A stretch of DNA of 64,000 bases from assembly GCA_000827325.1 (NCBI GenBank), contig KN832887.1, positions 558,001 to 622,000 on the forward strand, written 5' to 3'. The DNA is from Oidiodendron maius Zn (taxonomy: Eukaryota; Ascomycota; Leotiomycetes; Myxotrichaceae). The notes under the pieces are model-generated. The model did not search any database. It saw only the letters and a list, made by a program, of their open reading frames with translations, and had not been told where the DNA came from. Positions 12,256 through 21,967 of this stretch are shown here, piece by piece (positions within the stretch are counted from its first letter, which is position 1; every line of letters starts with the position of its first letter). A program made the position numbers and the translations under genes.

Positions 12256-12433
12256 TGTATAACCAAGGCGAATCGGATCGGGTCAACTTATATGGAATAG
12301 GTGAACAATATACCGGGAAAGCGAATATATTAATAGCAAGGCAGTAGCCTTACCTTTAGAACAAGAACAACTAATTTCAACCAACCTTTTCTGACTACAT
12401 ATTGCATGCAGTATCACCAGAGTGATACAAACA
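12256..12433 (+). repeat. 3' LTR of copia element
   Basis: 178 bp, begins TGTATAACC and ends ACAAACA, followed at once by the CTAAC duplication. It is the less mutated of the two LTRs. Confidence 0.92.
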
Positions 12434-12438
12434 CTAAC
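12434..12438. repeat. Target-site duplication (right copy)
   Basis: CTAAC after the 3' LTR, matching 7003-7007. Confidence 0.95.
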
Positions 12439-13147
12439 ATCCCCGCCATTGACCGCGTCGAGAAGGTACTCGTATGTGCCCAAGGCATTTGTGTAGCCCA
12501 TGTCGACGAGCACGGCGACTGAGAATGGCGTAGTGTTGCCGGAAGCCAAACTGGCGGTGAAGCTCAACACATCAGAGGCGGTCGTGCCATTGGAGGCTTG
12601 GATCTGGTAGTAGTACGTGGTTCCGGCATCCAGGTTCTCGAGGTATACCTCGTGAAAGTACTGTGAGCACAGGGTGATGTCGCTCACCAGAGAGCATGGC
12701 GGCGTACGGGCGTATCTGTGATCATTCAGCCTTACATACATGAACCGCCCAAGGGCGCATAATTTTCATGGATACATACGTTCGAGTGATGCCCGTGGTG
12801 GACTTCGTCAGGGAGCTGGCACTGGTACCCCACGAAACCTTGGGGTCGCCGGACAAGCCAAACGGGGTCTGAAAGTGGACATTCACACCAGTCGGCATGT
12901 ACGACAGCGAGATCACGTTGATGTTGTTGGTGGGATTTTCGGAACTGGGCTGTACCGCTGGCGGCATCGCCAGACGGGTAAAGCCTTTACCATTGCCATT
13001 GATGGTGTTGTCCACCCAGTCGCCAATCGGCACGGCGGGACCAGTATATGGGTGGTTAGTGTATACAGGAGCAGGATCCGGGAGGGCCGCTACTGCCAGG
13101 GCGAGAGCCAAGACAAGCGTAGAGGCGATCAATGGCTGCATTATGGG

Positions 13148-13185
13148 GATGCCAAGATATTGGCTTGTTGGCTTGTCTTGGCATC
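13148..13185 (-). promoter_or_regulatory. Hairpin in the leader of the phosphatase gene
   Basis: Perfect 9-bp inverted repeat GATGCCAAG / CTTGGCATC (13148-13156, 13177-13185) with a 20-nt loop. It ends six bases before the start codon at 13141. A stem so close to the start could hinder scanning ribosomes; this is inference. Confidence 0.45.
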
Positions 13186-13206
13186 AATCGTCGAGGCTGA
13201 CCAGCC

Positions 13207-13220
13207 TTTTATATATATAT
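13207..13220 (-). promoter_or_regulatory. TATA-like box of the phosphatase gene
   Basis: An alternating TATATATATAAA run on the minus strand, about 65-80 bases before the phosphatase start codon. Position and sequence suit a TATA element. Confidence 0.5.
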
Positions 13221-13884
13221 GCGCGCATTTGAAGAGATGGCATCTCGTCGCAACACCAGGCCGGCATGTGCATTTGGTCGCACTAAGGGATTTGACTTTC
13301 CAATCTGGCCATTCTATTGACCGGCTGGTGGGTTCTGAGATGATAAACGTGGATCACAGCTCATAAGAGAATGGCTGGGAACCTGTGGTGATGACCTGCC
13401 CGATCCTACTTGCCTATTTCATCGTTCGGTTGGCTAACTCTCCTCAACTCACCATTACTTAATTTGGGAGGAGGATAGCTTGTTCAGAACACTAATATAT
13501 TAATGTTACCCCGCCGTCGGCCCACCCCTACCTTTAAAAGCCAATCTGCCAGCCACAATGCAGGATCAGGATAACGCCTTGTGGGGCTATATTCTCGGCT
13601 TGCAAAATAAAGATCTTTCTTCCGATACCTAGAACGCAGAGTGTTGTTATTACCCCAAAAGGAGTCTATGTAGATTAGCTATACACGTGACAAAGCTTTC
13701 AGTATACATCATGTTGTGCCAACTTTTGATTCTTTAGCATCACCAAAATTTTGGTATACGTGATATCTTCCCAATTACCTTAGGTAGAATTCCCATTTGG
13801 CTGTTTCTGCGGTATCGCTTCGGTAACTGTGCAAACCTTGCGATGATGGTCAGCCGCAGTCTCGAAACCGATTGCGCAACTCAC
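13221..13884. other. Upstream region of the phosphatase gene
   Basis: Non-coding. It holds a CACGTG palindrome at 13684-13689, the core site bound by Pho4/NUC-1 type phosphate-starvation regulators, about 545 bp upstream of the phosphatase start. One such site can occur by chance, and it also lies only about 200 bp beyond the 3' end of the F-box gene. Confidence 0.35.
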
Positions 13885-15654
13885 TCACAATTGGCGATCC
13901 TCGAGATCTTTCCATTCTGTAAATTCCATCGGCCCATCCAGGGCCACCCTAAAATTTATCGTGGTATTCTCGGCGGTCGAACGCTCTTCCTCCCCTCTGA
14001 TGATCCGGATCGCCTTGTCGTTCAGCTGCTTGCTCAGCTTCGGACATTTCACGCTGAACAGTCCCTGCGCAGCATCATCATCTCGCTCAGCCATTTCACA
14101 CACAAAGCTGGTCGAGTTACTCTCCGGCCAGTACGCTCTTTCCGAGAGCAACCCGTGCCCCGGGGGCGGCGGGCAGCCAGAGTAGACATGTAAACGCTGC
14201 AGAGATTTCTTAGACGAACGCAAGCGGAGGTCGGTGAACAGGTCTGAGGCGGTTGCCATGGTGAGATGCGGTAGCATTCGTTTTGACTTTGACCCGCCAA
14301 GCTCGAACCAGAGCGTAAGGTTTCGGAGTCGTGGAAAACTAGCTACTATATCTAGCGTACTGCGGGGCCAGTCGCTGCCATCCCTGCTAACATCGATGCC
14401 AAGCTCTTCAAGATGCGGAAGGGCATCGCGAATTTCAACTAGTTCCCGGTCAGTGATAAGGTCGTCCTTCCATTCCCCACTCGAGAGCTCCTTTTGGTGG
14501 ATCTCGAGTTTACGAAGCTCCGACCCATGCCGCGTGATGGCTGCGATGCCTACAAAACCAAGTGTAGGTACACAAATGGACTCGAGCGTAGAAGGCACTT
14601 GCTCAAAGAACTGTTGCATGCATAATTGATCTCGGCCCCAGCTAGTGGCAAAGCGAACATGTTTGAGCGCAGTCAGCTTCGGCTTCAGGTTATCCGCCAA
14701 CGTGAAAGAAAGATCTTCAAGCCGGCATAGTCGCGACCAGTCAAATGTATCGGCCCAATAGTCCATCTCATGGCCCATCTCGGGATATCCAATGCAGTTG
14801 AATCCGGACAACCCACCTGAGTTGTAGCCCCAAGGATAGCCGTGGACTTCAAGCTCCTCTAACGGAGGCGGTCGCTCCCCATTTGACAGACCCAAGCCGC
14901 AGTACTCAGGAGGAGGACCAAACACAACGCAGCCTTGGCGGGGCTGGTAAATGTCAATTGAGAGTTTGCGCAGGTTCGGGCACGAGAGCAACAGCTTCTT
15001 TAGAGGCTGTGTGACCTCCAAGCAGTCTTCCGCCCGGTAGTACGGGGCACTGAGGCGAATTGATGATAGAACAGTGCTACCGGCCAGGTCGGCCAGCAGC
15101 TGTCTTATCTGGGGATTGCGGCCATTGTTGTCGATGATGCAAGCATGGAACTTTACCTGGGGGCATTTCTGTAGGCTTTGAAGTATTGGTTCTCCAACTG
15201 TGGGTCCCTTCCACCGAATATCCTCTAAACCCGTCATCCTGATGAGCAAGTCGCTCAGGCATGATAAGCATTGGAGGTCTGGGTGGCCGGCAGTGCGAAT
15301 CTCTAGCATGCGAATAGCGCGTAGCAGATCAGTTTGCGAGATGAAGTCGAGGCGATCCACATTGTCCGACTTGTCAAGGTCGATAGATATATGGCGATGT
15401 TGGACATATCGCGCCCAGTGATAAAAGTACGAACTTACACGGGCGAGATTGGCTACGCTTTTGGGGCTCAAGTCTTGAAGGAGGTCGAGGATTTGCAAAA
15501 TGACATCGTCGGGCAACACTATCAACGACGCGCGACCCAAATTCATAGGTCGTGGCTTCTTCCGCGCAGCGGTGAGCTTGCGCAGCTTTTTGTAGTCAGG
15601 ATAGTTGTGGTGTCGGGCGCTGCCAAATATGGGCCAGAGGGGTGCAAAGCCCAT
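13885..15654 (-). CDS. F-box protein with degenerate leucine-rich repeats
   Basis: Single-exon frame of 589 residues from the ATG at 15654 (an in-frame TTG codon lies just upstream). The F-box is at about residues 43-85: SLIVLPDDVILQILDLL then VANLARVSSYFYHWA. The rest shows irregular leucine-rich repeats (LKKLLLSCPNLRKLSIDIY, LPHLEELGIDV, FPRLRNLTLWF). Such proteins are substrate receptors of SCF ubiquitin ligases: the F-box binds Skp1 and the repeats choose the target. The target here is unknown. The type is abundant and variable in filamentous ascomycetes. Confidence 0.85.
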   Translation of the reverse strand: MGFAPLWPIFGSARHHNYPDYKKLRKLTAARKKPRPMNLGRASLIVLPDDVILQILDLLQDLSPKSVANLARVSSYFYHWARYVQHRHISIDLDKSDNVDRLDFISQTDLLRAIRMLEIRTAGHPDLQCLSCLSDLLIRMTGLEDIRWKGPTVGEPILQSLQKCPQVKFHACIIDNNGRNPQIRQLLADLAGSTVLSSIRLSAPYYRAEDCLEVTQPLKKLLLSCPNLRKLSIDIYQPRQGCVVFGPPPEYCGLGLSNGERPPPLEELEVHGYPWGYNSGGLSGFNCIGYPEMGHEMDYWADTFDWSRLCRLEDLSFTLADNLKPKLTALKHVRFATSWGRDQLCMQQFFEQVPSTLESICVPTLGFVGIAAITRHGSELRKLEIHQKELSSGEWKDDLITDRELVEIRDALPHLEELGIDVSRDGSDWPRSTLDIVASFPRLRNLTLWFELGGSKSKRMLPHLTMATASDLFTDLRLRSSKKSLQRLHVYSGCPPPPGHGLLSERAYWPESNSTSFVCEMAERDDDAAQGLFSVKCPKLSKQLNDKAIRIIRGEEERSTAENTTINFRVALDGPMEFTEWKDLEDRQL

Positions 15655-15949
15655 GGTTCTCAAGCGGGAGTGGGAGGCTAATACCCGTTAAAATACCAGA
15701 TAAATTTATTGCCACGATAAATGTAGTGACTAGGTATCAGAAATCACGGCCGCGATGGTGAAATAGTGGAATGGTGATGAAGAGAATACTACAAGTATCC
15801 GTATGAGGCGCATGTGGGGAGCTGCCTAAAAATAGAACTTCTGCCTAAATCGACTCCAAACGGCCCCCACGTTTCGAAATTCTTCATTCTTCTGCATTGC
15901 TAGGTATCCCAGGTCATACACCCTCTGGTAAGCCGCGATAATATTTAAA

Positions 15950-16689
15950 ATGCCCGTTACCGAGATTGGCTGCATGGGCGTTAAGCCCAGCCTCGATATT
16001 ATGGACAAAACTACACCAGAGGGCCAGATCCTGGAAGGGGCTTGGAAGGCAGTCATCGCTGCACCAGGAGGTCCGCATCAGGTTTATTGGGGCTTAGAGA
16101 TTGAGAATCCGTCTAAACTTTGGGCCTTTTTTGACTGGGACTCCGTTGAGGACCACGAGAAGTTTGCCAAAGCGTAAGTTGGCCCACCATCCCCTCTCGG
16201 GTGATATAGAGAGTGAAATTATCCACTAGGTTCGGCGGAGAAGCAGTAAAAGATTTACCAACCATATTAACTCATGGTGAATTTACGAAGCACGTCGCCT
16301 TCACGCCATCCCCACCACTAGTACTACACTCACCTGTCACGGAAATCCTGCTTGCTTACTTCCCCTCGAATATCTCCCCAGCCGCAAAAGACAAAGCTAG
16401 CGCGCGCGCCCAGCAGTTCGTAGAGAAGAGTCTTAACAAATGCACAGATGTTAAGGCTGTGAGCTATGGGTGGGGTGTGGAGAACGACTTTCCGGTGAGG
16501 GATGAAGAAGGAAAGACAGGGTCGATTCTTATGATGTTCATTGGCTGGCCTAGCGTTGACGCGCACATGAAGTTTAGGGAGATGGAGATCTTTAAGGAGA
16601 ATGTGGATTTGGTTCGGGGAATGGAGGGATTGGTAAAGCTAACGATCTTCCACGTCAGTTGCCAGAGCTTTAAAAGGAAGACAGAATAG
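15950..16689 (+). CDS. ABM-like (dimeric alpha/beta barrel) protein
   Basis: Two exons, 15950-16173 and 16230-16689, with a 56-bp GTAAGT...CACTAG intron; 227 residues in frame. Each half has an antibiotic-biosynthesis-monooxygenase-like pattern: YWGLEIENPSKLWAFFDW with VEDHEKF, and later ILMMFIGWPSVDAHMKFRE with ENVDLVRGM. This fold is found in cofactor-free monooxygenases, EthD-like proteins and stress proteins. No catalytic assignment is possible from sequence alone. It stands alone between an F-box gene and a decayed gene, so it gains no meaning from context. Confidence 0.75.
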
Positions 16690-16929
16690 ACAAGACTACG
16701 AAGCTATAAATAAAGCCGAGGCCAAGAAGTGGGACAAGAAGAATATTGATGGCACATCATAATCGTCTTTCTTGTTCAAATATACTGTCAAGGAGAATAA
16801 ATAAGCTTCCCAAAACCCTTGTCCCGAATTTTGATCAGGCTTTATCGAAACAGAACAATGCGTATTAGTACCATGATCCTTGGGGTAAAAGCCACAATGG
16901 CAATAACTTCACCGTCGGAGCAAGTAAAG

Positions 16930-17591
16930 GCCGTGCGATCGCTTGAATGGAGGGCAATCAATACCTTATGTTCCTGTTACCCCGATTGTGGATGTCCAAC
17001 CAGATCAACTTGCCAATGCTACTGCATATATAAGTACGAGGCTCTCTCCGCAAGCCAGCCATGCCTTACTATTCCAGCTCTCCCAGCGAGCTGTGCGCAA
17101 ACCACTTCTATACCCGCCCTACCGTAGCCCCCTCTAACACCAACACTGCCTCTTCCTACGCTACAACCTCAGCAGTGTTACGGCGCAAATGATTTCGGGA
17201 GTCACGACGATATCCATGGAGGCACACAGAGCATTGTCGTACGTGACTTCTGTAGGAAATACGATGAAACCTTTCCTTCTGCATCAGCTTCTTCAAACGC
17301 AAACGGGGTATCGATACTAGGCGTTCTATCGTACAGTAAGCTGGATTAATAATTGTGACAACGGCGACACAGCAAAGTATGAGCCAACCCCCTAGTCCGG
17401 ACAATCCTACAGTAAATTGTATTAGTTTACTGACGGAGGATTGGAAAAATTGTAGGTGCTAAGATATTTCTCACCAGGAGATATATATCTTTTGGTAATA
17501 TTGAGGTGATTCTAGGTAATAATGGTGGAGCTGGCGGTTATCGGGATGCAGGATGTTTGAGATATACTTTCGCTGCAACACGGGATTGAAA
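16930..17591 (+). pseudogene. Decayed secreted-protein gene, chitinase-tail-like
   Basis: Pieces in different frames read as one family: IPYVPVTPIVDVQPDQLANA and LLFQLSQRAVRKP (about 16950-17115), QQCYGANDFGSHDDIHGG (from about 17168), then NNGGAGGYRDAGCLRYTF (to about 17590), the last possibly joined by an intron ending TTCTAG. The GANDFG and NNGG...AGC.R motifs occur in cysteine-rich C-terminal regions of secreted fungal proteins, including class V chitinases; this is from memory and approximate. Frames do not connect, so the gene appears broken in several places. Confidence 0.45.
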
Positions 17592-17796
17592 TCAAATTCC
17601 ATGAGGACGATAGGTTATAGTTGCTCAAGCTCCAATGCGTTGTGGCAATTGGGATACAGCTAAGAAGACATCGCGTGGCTACATGAGCGAAAACAGTGCC
17701 CTGCTCTCCAAAAGCTAAAGAAATAAATTACACGCACAAACTGGCTAAAAGACGCTGAGGATTAAATTTATCCGCGCATGGTACAGTAGGCTTCCC

Positions 17797-18915
17797 TTAG
17801 TCGTACATACCTTCGTCGACGTACTCATCCTTGAACATGCTCGGTGGTTGGGTCGCCGTCGAATATTTCTGTGCCGGCTCCTGCACCTTACCAACCAACT
17901 GAGCCCGAACCGGACCTCGCCGACTCTCTGCCGCAAAACTTGGCGGGACAGATGGTCTCCGCGAATAATACGCCTGCAGAAGCTCTCTCGCTCTCTCGCT
18001 CTCTCGCTTAAGCTTCCCCCTCTCCTCTTCAATTATAGCTGTAATCTGATCTAATGTCGATAATGGGCTTGGTATCGCCTCGGCAGTATCTGGAGGTGTA
18101 TATGGTCGCAAAAGCTGTGATGGGCGCACAGGTCCAGGACTCTGGACTAGAGACTGCATGCCCATAGCTTCACCAAGACTACCTCCAGTCCGTGATACAG
18201 ATCCTTCTCCAAAGCTCCCAATGGTCTGCGAGATGGCCCCTCCACCGACCGCACCACCAGTGCTAAGATATAGCCCACCTCCTAGAGGGCCACCAGTATG
18301 AAATGTTCCCAAAGGCTTTGCAGATGCATAACGGGAGGGCCTGGCGTAGGAGGAGTAGCTAGCCGTCGGTATCAGATCCAGATCATCATCTGGTCTCGCG
18401 TACGTGCTCCTCGTGTTTGTAAAATCGGTGAAGGACGTGGGTGGATTTTGAAGCACAGCTGAGGCCGTCTGTTTGGCCCCGTATACGAGCTTGGCAGTTG
18501 GTTGATCTACTGCTGCTACACTGGGAGTAAAGCCGGAATAGAGCCCCGCGTGTCTCTGGACGGCAGGTTTTGAGACCGATTTCGAGGCAAGTTTAGGAGC
18601 TTGTCGTGTTGCTTGGGGCGTGTGTCCAGGTGTGGCTATTGGCGCAGTAACAGTAGGCAGAGGTGATGGTTGAGATTTGGTGGTCGGTGCAGTAACAGTA
18701 GGCACTGGTAGAGGTTGAAGCTTGGCCCTCAGTGCAGCAACGACAGGTGCGGGTGGAGGTTGGGGCGTGGCTTTTGGTGCAGTAACAGTAGCAACAGGAA
18801 CAGGTTGAGGTTCTGCCTTTCGTGCCGGATCAGAAGATTCAGGCACTGGTTGAGGCCCCTCCTTTCCCTTCGGCTTCCCTTTCAACCGTTTCAGTGCTCT
18901 GGATAGTTTAGACAT
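17797..18915 (-). CDS. Proline-rich disordered protein with VTAP repeats
   Basis: Single-exon 372-residue frame from the ATG at 18915. The N-terminus is strongly basic (MSKLSRALKRLKGKPKGKEG). Residues about 20-100 contain four or five imperfect repeats of the type PxPxPTVTAPxA. The middle is rich in Gly and Ser (GGGLYLSTGGAVGGGAISQT). A short charged helix (AIIEEERGKLKRESERAREL) with coiled-coil character lies near 300-320. No catalytic domain is visible. It is probably a real gene because the frame is long and repeats keep phase. Function unknown. Confidence 0.6.
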   Translation of the reverse strand: MSKLSRALKRLKGKPKGKEGPQPVPESSDPARKAEPQPVPVATVTAPKATPQPPPAPVVAALRAKLQPLPVPTVTAPTTKSQPSPLPTVTAPIATPGHTPQATRQAPKLASKSVSKPAVQRHAGLYSGFTPSVAAVDQPTAKLVYGAKQTASAVLQNPPTSFTDFTNTRSTYARPDDDLDLIPTASYSSYARPSRYASAKPLGTFHTGGPLGGGLYLSTGGAVGGGAISQTIGSFGEGSVSRTGGSLGEAMGMQSLVQSPGPVRPSQLLRPYTPPDTAEAIPSPLSTLDQITAIIEEERGKLKRESERARELLQAYYSRRPSVPPSFAAESRRGPVRAQLVGKVQEPAQKYSTATQPPSMFKDEYVDEGMYD

Positions 18916-19365
18916 TTCGATGATCTAGACACCTTAGTTACGGGTCGAGCTAGAATGAAGCATGCAAGAAGCGGAGTGGAAAATGACACAGAGATGGTTG
19001 AGTAGGATGAGCATGTTGTGCAAGAAAGCGGGGTTGGGATCTCCTGACACGTCTTATCAGGGAGGAGGTAAGCAACGAATCAAACATTACTTTCGGGCAC
19101 GTGCACGAACATAAAAGTCCATCGTCCTCGCCTTGTTGATTTTGAATACACTATCAAATGTCGAATATTTCGAATCTGAAGGTTGAAAAGGGAACTGTAG
19201 TACTACGTAAACTCACCTATTAGGTAACGATTAGATTAAAGTGGAGTGCTACTGGATTTCGAAATCATAATGCCGGGCGCCTTAAACTTAGTCGGCTCTA
19301 GGTAGGTAAGAGCTAATGTGTAAGGTAATGTCCATCCCTGCGTAGCGGAAACCCACTGTGCCGAG
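18916..19365. other. Intergenic, no gene seen
   Basis: Promoter side of the proline-rich protein gene. No other feature recognised. Confidence 0.4.
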
Positions 19366-19578
19366 TGTCACGGGTGGTTGAATACAATGAGCCAAAGCAG
19401 CAACTGGTTGTATCACAAGAAGGTCTAATTAAGGAGAGAAGACTAGAATACAGTCTAAAAGGAAGAATATAATAGCTAAGCTTGAGCACTGGCTACAATG
19501 CGGCTTATGTTCTGTATGATTTAGGGATAGGCTCACGTGCTCGTACAAGAGCCTTCTTACTAGGTTCCACCCGTTACA
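19366..19578. mobile_element. Probable solo LTR fossil
   Basis: 213 bp starting TGTCACGGGTGG and ending CCACCCGTTACA. The ends are near-perfect inverted repeats with TG...CA termini, as in fungal LTRs. No clear target duplication flanks it and no internal element lies nearby. Family cannot be set. Confidence 0.45.
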
Positions 19579-19627
19579 TAAGTAAGCCCTAAGTAGAATC
19601 TGTCAACTAAGGTATTACTGCCTCCCT

Positions 19628-20075
19628 CTAGGCATGTATGTCAAACTCTCTTAGCATCTTCATACTCTTAAAGATCTTTATATAGTAGAGCCCAAAATAA
19701 GCGCAGACTTTTATCTCTAGGATCATGTTCTCGATCTTTAGAAGAGGGGTGCGGGGGATGTAGGGGAGGATGCCTTCCGCAAATTTCACGACGTCTTGAT
19801 AGAAAGAGAGATAGATGGGGCATGCGGAGAGGGTTGAGAAATAGGGCGCGTAGATGGCGAGGGCTTCGTAGCGGGATTCGCGTGTACAAAGAGGAGAGAT
19901 GACGATGGGGTTCGGTTGCCCAGGATTTTGCAGTGCAGGGCGCGCCACGTACAAAGTCTTCTCTATTGCATGATATAAAGACTATTCGGGGACTGGACAA
20001 GTCTAAAGACCAGATTTTGATGCAGACCTTGACTGGAAGCATAGGAAAGAGGTGAAACGTGGTAAGAGATGACAT
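19628..20075 (-). pseudogene. 2EXR-domain protein, broken
   Basis: The first part (from ATG 20075) reads TTFHLFPMLPVKVCIKIWSL...PRIVFISCNRE, the hallmark of fungal 2EXR proteins (F.xLPxElRxKIW). From about 19960 the family sequence continues in a different frame as KTLYVARPALQNPGQPNPIV to FYQDVVKFAEGILPYIPRTP and REFDIHA, then stops. Family members are usually around 250-350 residues, so the C-terminal part is missing as well. A frame change without a plausible intron points to a pseudogene. 2EXR function is unknown. Confidence 0.65.
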
Positions 20076-20526
20076 TGCTTAGGTCAACACTGTGCATGGA
20101 CCACCGCATAGAATGGATGATCTCACCATCTTAGGTGGTCAGAATGTTGCATTATTAGGATGCGCCAAATGTCTTGACTTACGACAGAATCAGATGCTTA
20201 TATCAAAAACAAGTGTTGTGTTCTAGACACGATAAATTGCAGTGTAAGTCAAAATAAACAATGGTAGGGCTCGTATTACGTGGCTCCCATTAATGTATTT
20301 GATAGGTGAGCGACGCATACATTATATGCGAGTGCCAACACTGTACGATGCATAACCTGCATTTTGACATGCCTTTTTATAATGCTGGTATCATTATGAC
20401 AATATTCTTAAAAGATTATTTAAAGAATAGAAAAGGGTCAATGCCCAGTAACCAGCCACATGTATCTATCAATCTATATAAGCTAATCGTTCCAACTATC
20501 CAATCTCCAGCGAAGAACCTCACCAT
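20076..20526. other. Intergenic, no gene seen
   Basis: AT-rich DNA between the broken 2EXR gene and the 3' end of the chitinase gene. Nothing recognised. Confidence 0.4.
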
Positions 20527-21967
20527 CTACTCGTCTGGAAAGCCGCTTCTGAGGTTGGTATACGTGCTGGTGGGATAGTTCAGATTATTCAGCGTCTTCT
20601 CCAACGCCTGGGTCCCACCAAGGTGCGAGACAGTGTTGCTGATCAGACTCAAGGTGTCGTTACGGTCCATACTCAGCTCGTACCATGCGGTGCCACCAAG
20701 TCCCATAAGCCGGACATAGTCGGCCTTGACCCGTGCTATCTCTGGTGTGTCGTGTGAGACCAAGTATCTGTTTTGGGCGTCATAGCTGTAACTGCCACCA
20801 ATCCTGGGCACATTGACAACGGTCGCGTCGAAACCAGGTAACGGAAGATCTTTGTAGTATAAGATACCTGCTTGGCCAAGGCTACCCAGTGTTCCCGCAT
20901 TGGAAAATTTGTCGCCCATGCCGTCGGTACCATTGAATGACCGTCCGTAAAGTGGATTCTCGATAAGGATCATCTTGGGAGGGATGTGGTTCCAAATATA
21001 GTCAAGGATGCCGGAGTTGGTATTAAAATCAGTTGCCCGAAGGTTGGTGGCGTCGGGGTACAGGTTCGCCAGAAAGCCTGAGTAGTTGCTAAAAGAAGGA
21101 CCCATGTAGTCCACTGCCATAAAGTTATAGTAGTCAAGGTATGGGGTCATTCCAGCAAAGTCTAACTGGCTGTAGTGGGTCTTCCCTGCCGGGGAGCAGT
21201 ATGAGATAAGGAATGGGGAAGAGGCTTTGATACTGTTGGCCAGATTGTCCAGGCCGCTACGGAGACGCCTAAGCAAGTCGACCATTTGCTCTGCCTGGTC
21301 TTGGCCCGTAACGTATTCATAATCAATATCGATACCGTCGAAACCAAGATCGGCGACTAATTCGATGGCCGAGTCAACGAAGTTCTGCCGGTATTCGTCG
21401 GACGCGAGCATAGGTGGGAAATTCGGGCTGTAGCTCCAACCACCGATGGAAAGGAGGGTCTTGAGGGTGCGATTCTTCTTCTTTAGGAGGTACAGCTGCT
21501 TGATGTTCCCATAGACGTTGTTCCCAGGGGCGCTGGTATTGTCACCAGAGTAAGGATACTGAAGGTCGGCCCAAGTATCGCTCAGGAAACTAACCAAGAC
21601 ACAAACTCGTTAGCTTCTTCCTACTAAACGACATTGTGTTGTCTTCGTACACATTTCCTGTCGTAGCGTTGACATTGGCGAAGGCGTATACTAGATGGGT
21701 CAGGTTTTCTGCTGGAATATCCGTCACAAAATAGTCGGCTGCATAGATATCCTGTGTTCGGATTTTAATTAGAGCACCCTTGGGTTATTCACCATAGACT
21801 AGCTAACTCACCCAGTTTCCGAAATATCCCAAAGACTTCAGTCCTCTGCTAGACCTCTCACTAGAGTCTCGATGGTGCATATGGGACACATGGTGGCCAA
21901 AGACTCCTTCACAGACAGCAAGGAGGGCCACGAAGCAGATGAGTTGCATCCTGTTGAACAAGGCCAT
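20527..21967 (-). CDS. Secreted GH18 chitinase
   Basis: Three exons: 21967-21812, 21751-21651, 21589-20527; introns of 60 bp (GTGAGT...CACAG) and 61 bp (GTACGA...GCTAAC...TTAG). The product has 439 residues. A signal peptide (MALFNRMQLICFVALLAVCE) is followed by the GH18 barrel: LGYFGNWDIYAADYFVTDIP, LKTLLSIGGWSYS (about 128-140), the catalytic DxxDxDxE motif as FDGIDIDYEY with Glu177 as proton donor, FMAVDYMG, and the barrel-closing GTAWYELSMDRN. Trp after IDID is Tyr here, a mild change. No chitin-binding module is present. The enzyme should hydrolyse chitin outside the cell, for nutrition or wall remodelling, like class V ChiB/Chit42 enzymes. Confidence 0.92.

Larger units (their letters stand above)
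7008..12433 (+). mobile_element. Ty1/copia LTR retrotransposon fossil (RIP-like)
   Basis: A 5426-bp element in plus orientation inside the phosphatase gene. It has two 178-bp LTRs (7008-7185, 12256-12433) that begin TGTATAACC and lie between CTAAC duplications. Copia reverse-transcriptase pieces are readable at about 10.6-11.4 kb (FNSRFVDEIKNPGTDKAFEK, KPLYRVLEAGNHWFNIYHS) and the RNase H end at about 11.7-12.2 kb ([18 protein letters not shown]). Gag, protease and integrase should occupy 7.2-10.2 kb but are too decayed to outline. The element is broken throughout, with many stops. The first two thirds are extremely TA-rich, which fits repeat-induced point mutation. The host gene around it is otherwise open, so insertion looks recent. 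Confidence 0.92.
5823..13141 (-). pseudogene. Purple acid phosphatase (aphA-like), split by a retroelement
   Basis: The host gene has exon 1 at 13141-12780, a 64-bp intron (12779-12716, GTATGT...CACAG) and exon 2 beginning at 12715. Exon 2 is interrupted at 12434 by a copia element and resumes at 7002, ending at 5823. Setting aside the insertion and one copy of the duplicated CTAAC, the frame is continuous with no internal stop, 607 residues, close to Aspergillus secreted acid phosphatase/phytase APHA. A signal peptide starts at MQPLIASTLVLALALAVAAL. Metallophosphoesterase motifs are all present: VAVLVDMGYT, HGGDLSYADDWY, LPGNHEA, VIVMSHRP and SGHIHWYER. The enzyme would release phosphate from organic esters outside the cell. 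The insertion separates the Fn3-like N-terminal part from the catalytic domain, so this copy is presumably null. Confidence 0.9.

Noticed and set aside
12740-13366. 208-residue open frame on the plus strand
   Set aside because: It lies antisense to exon 1 and the leader of the phosphatase gene and has no domain; the minus-strand gene explains the sequence.
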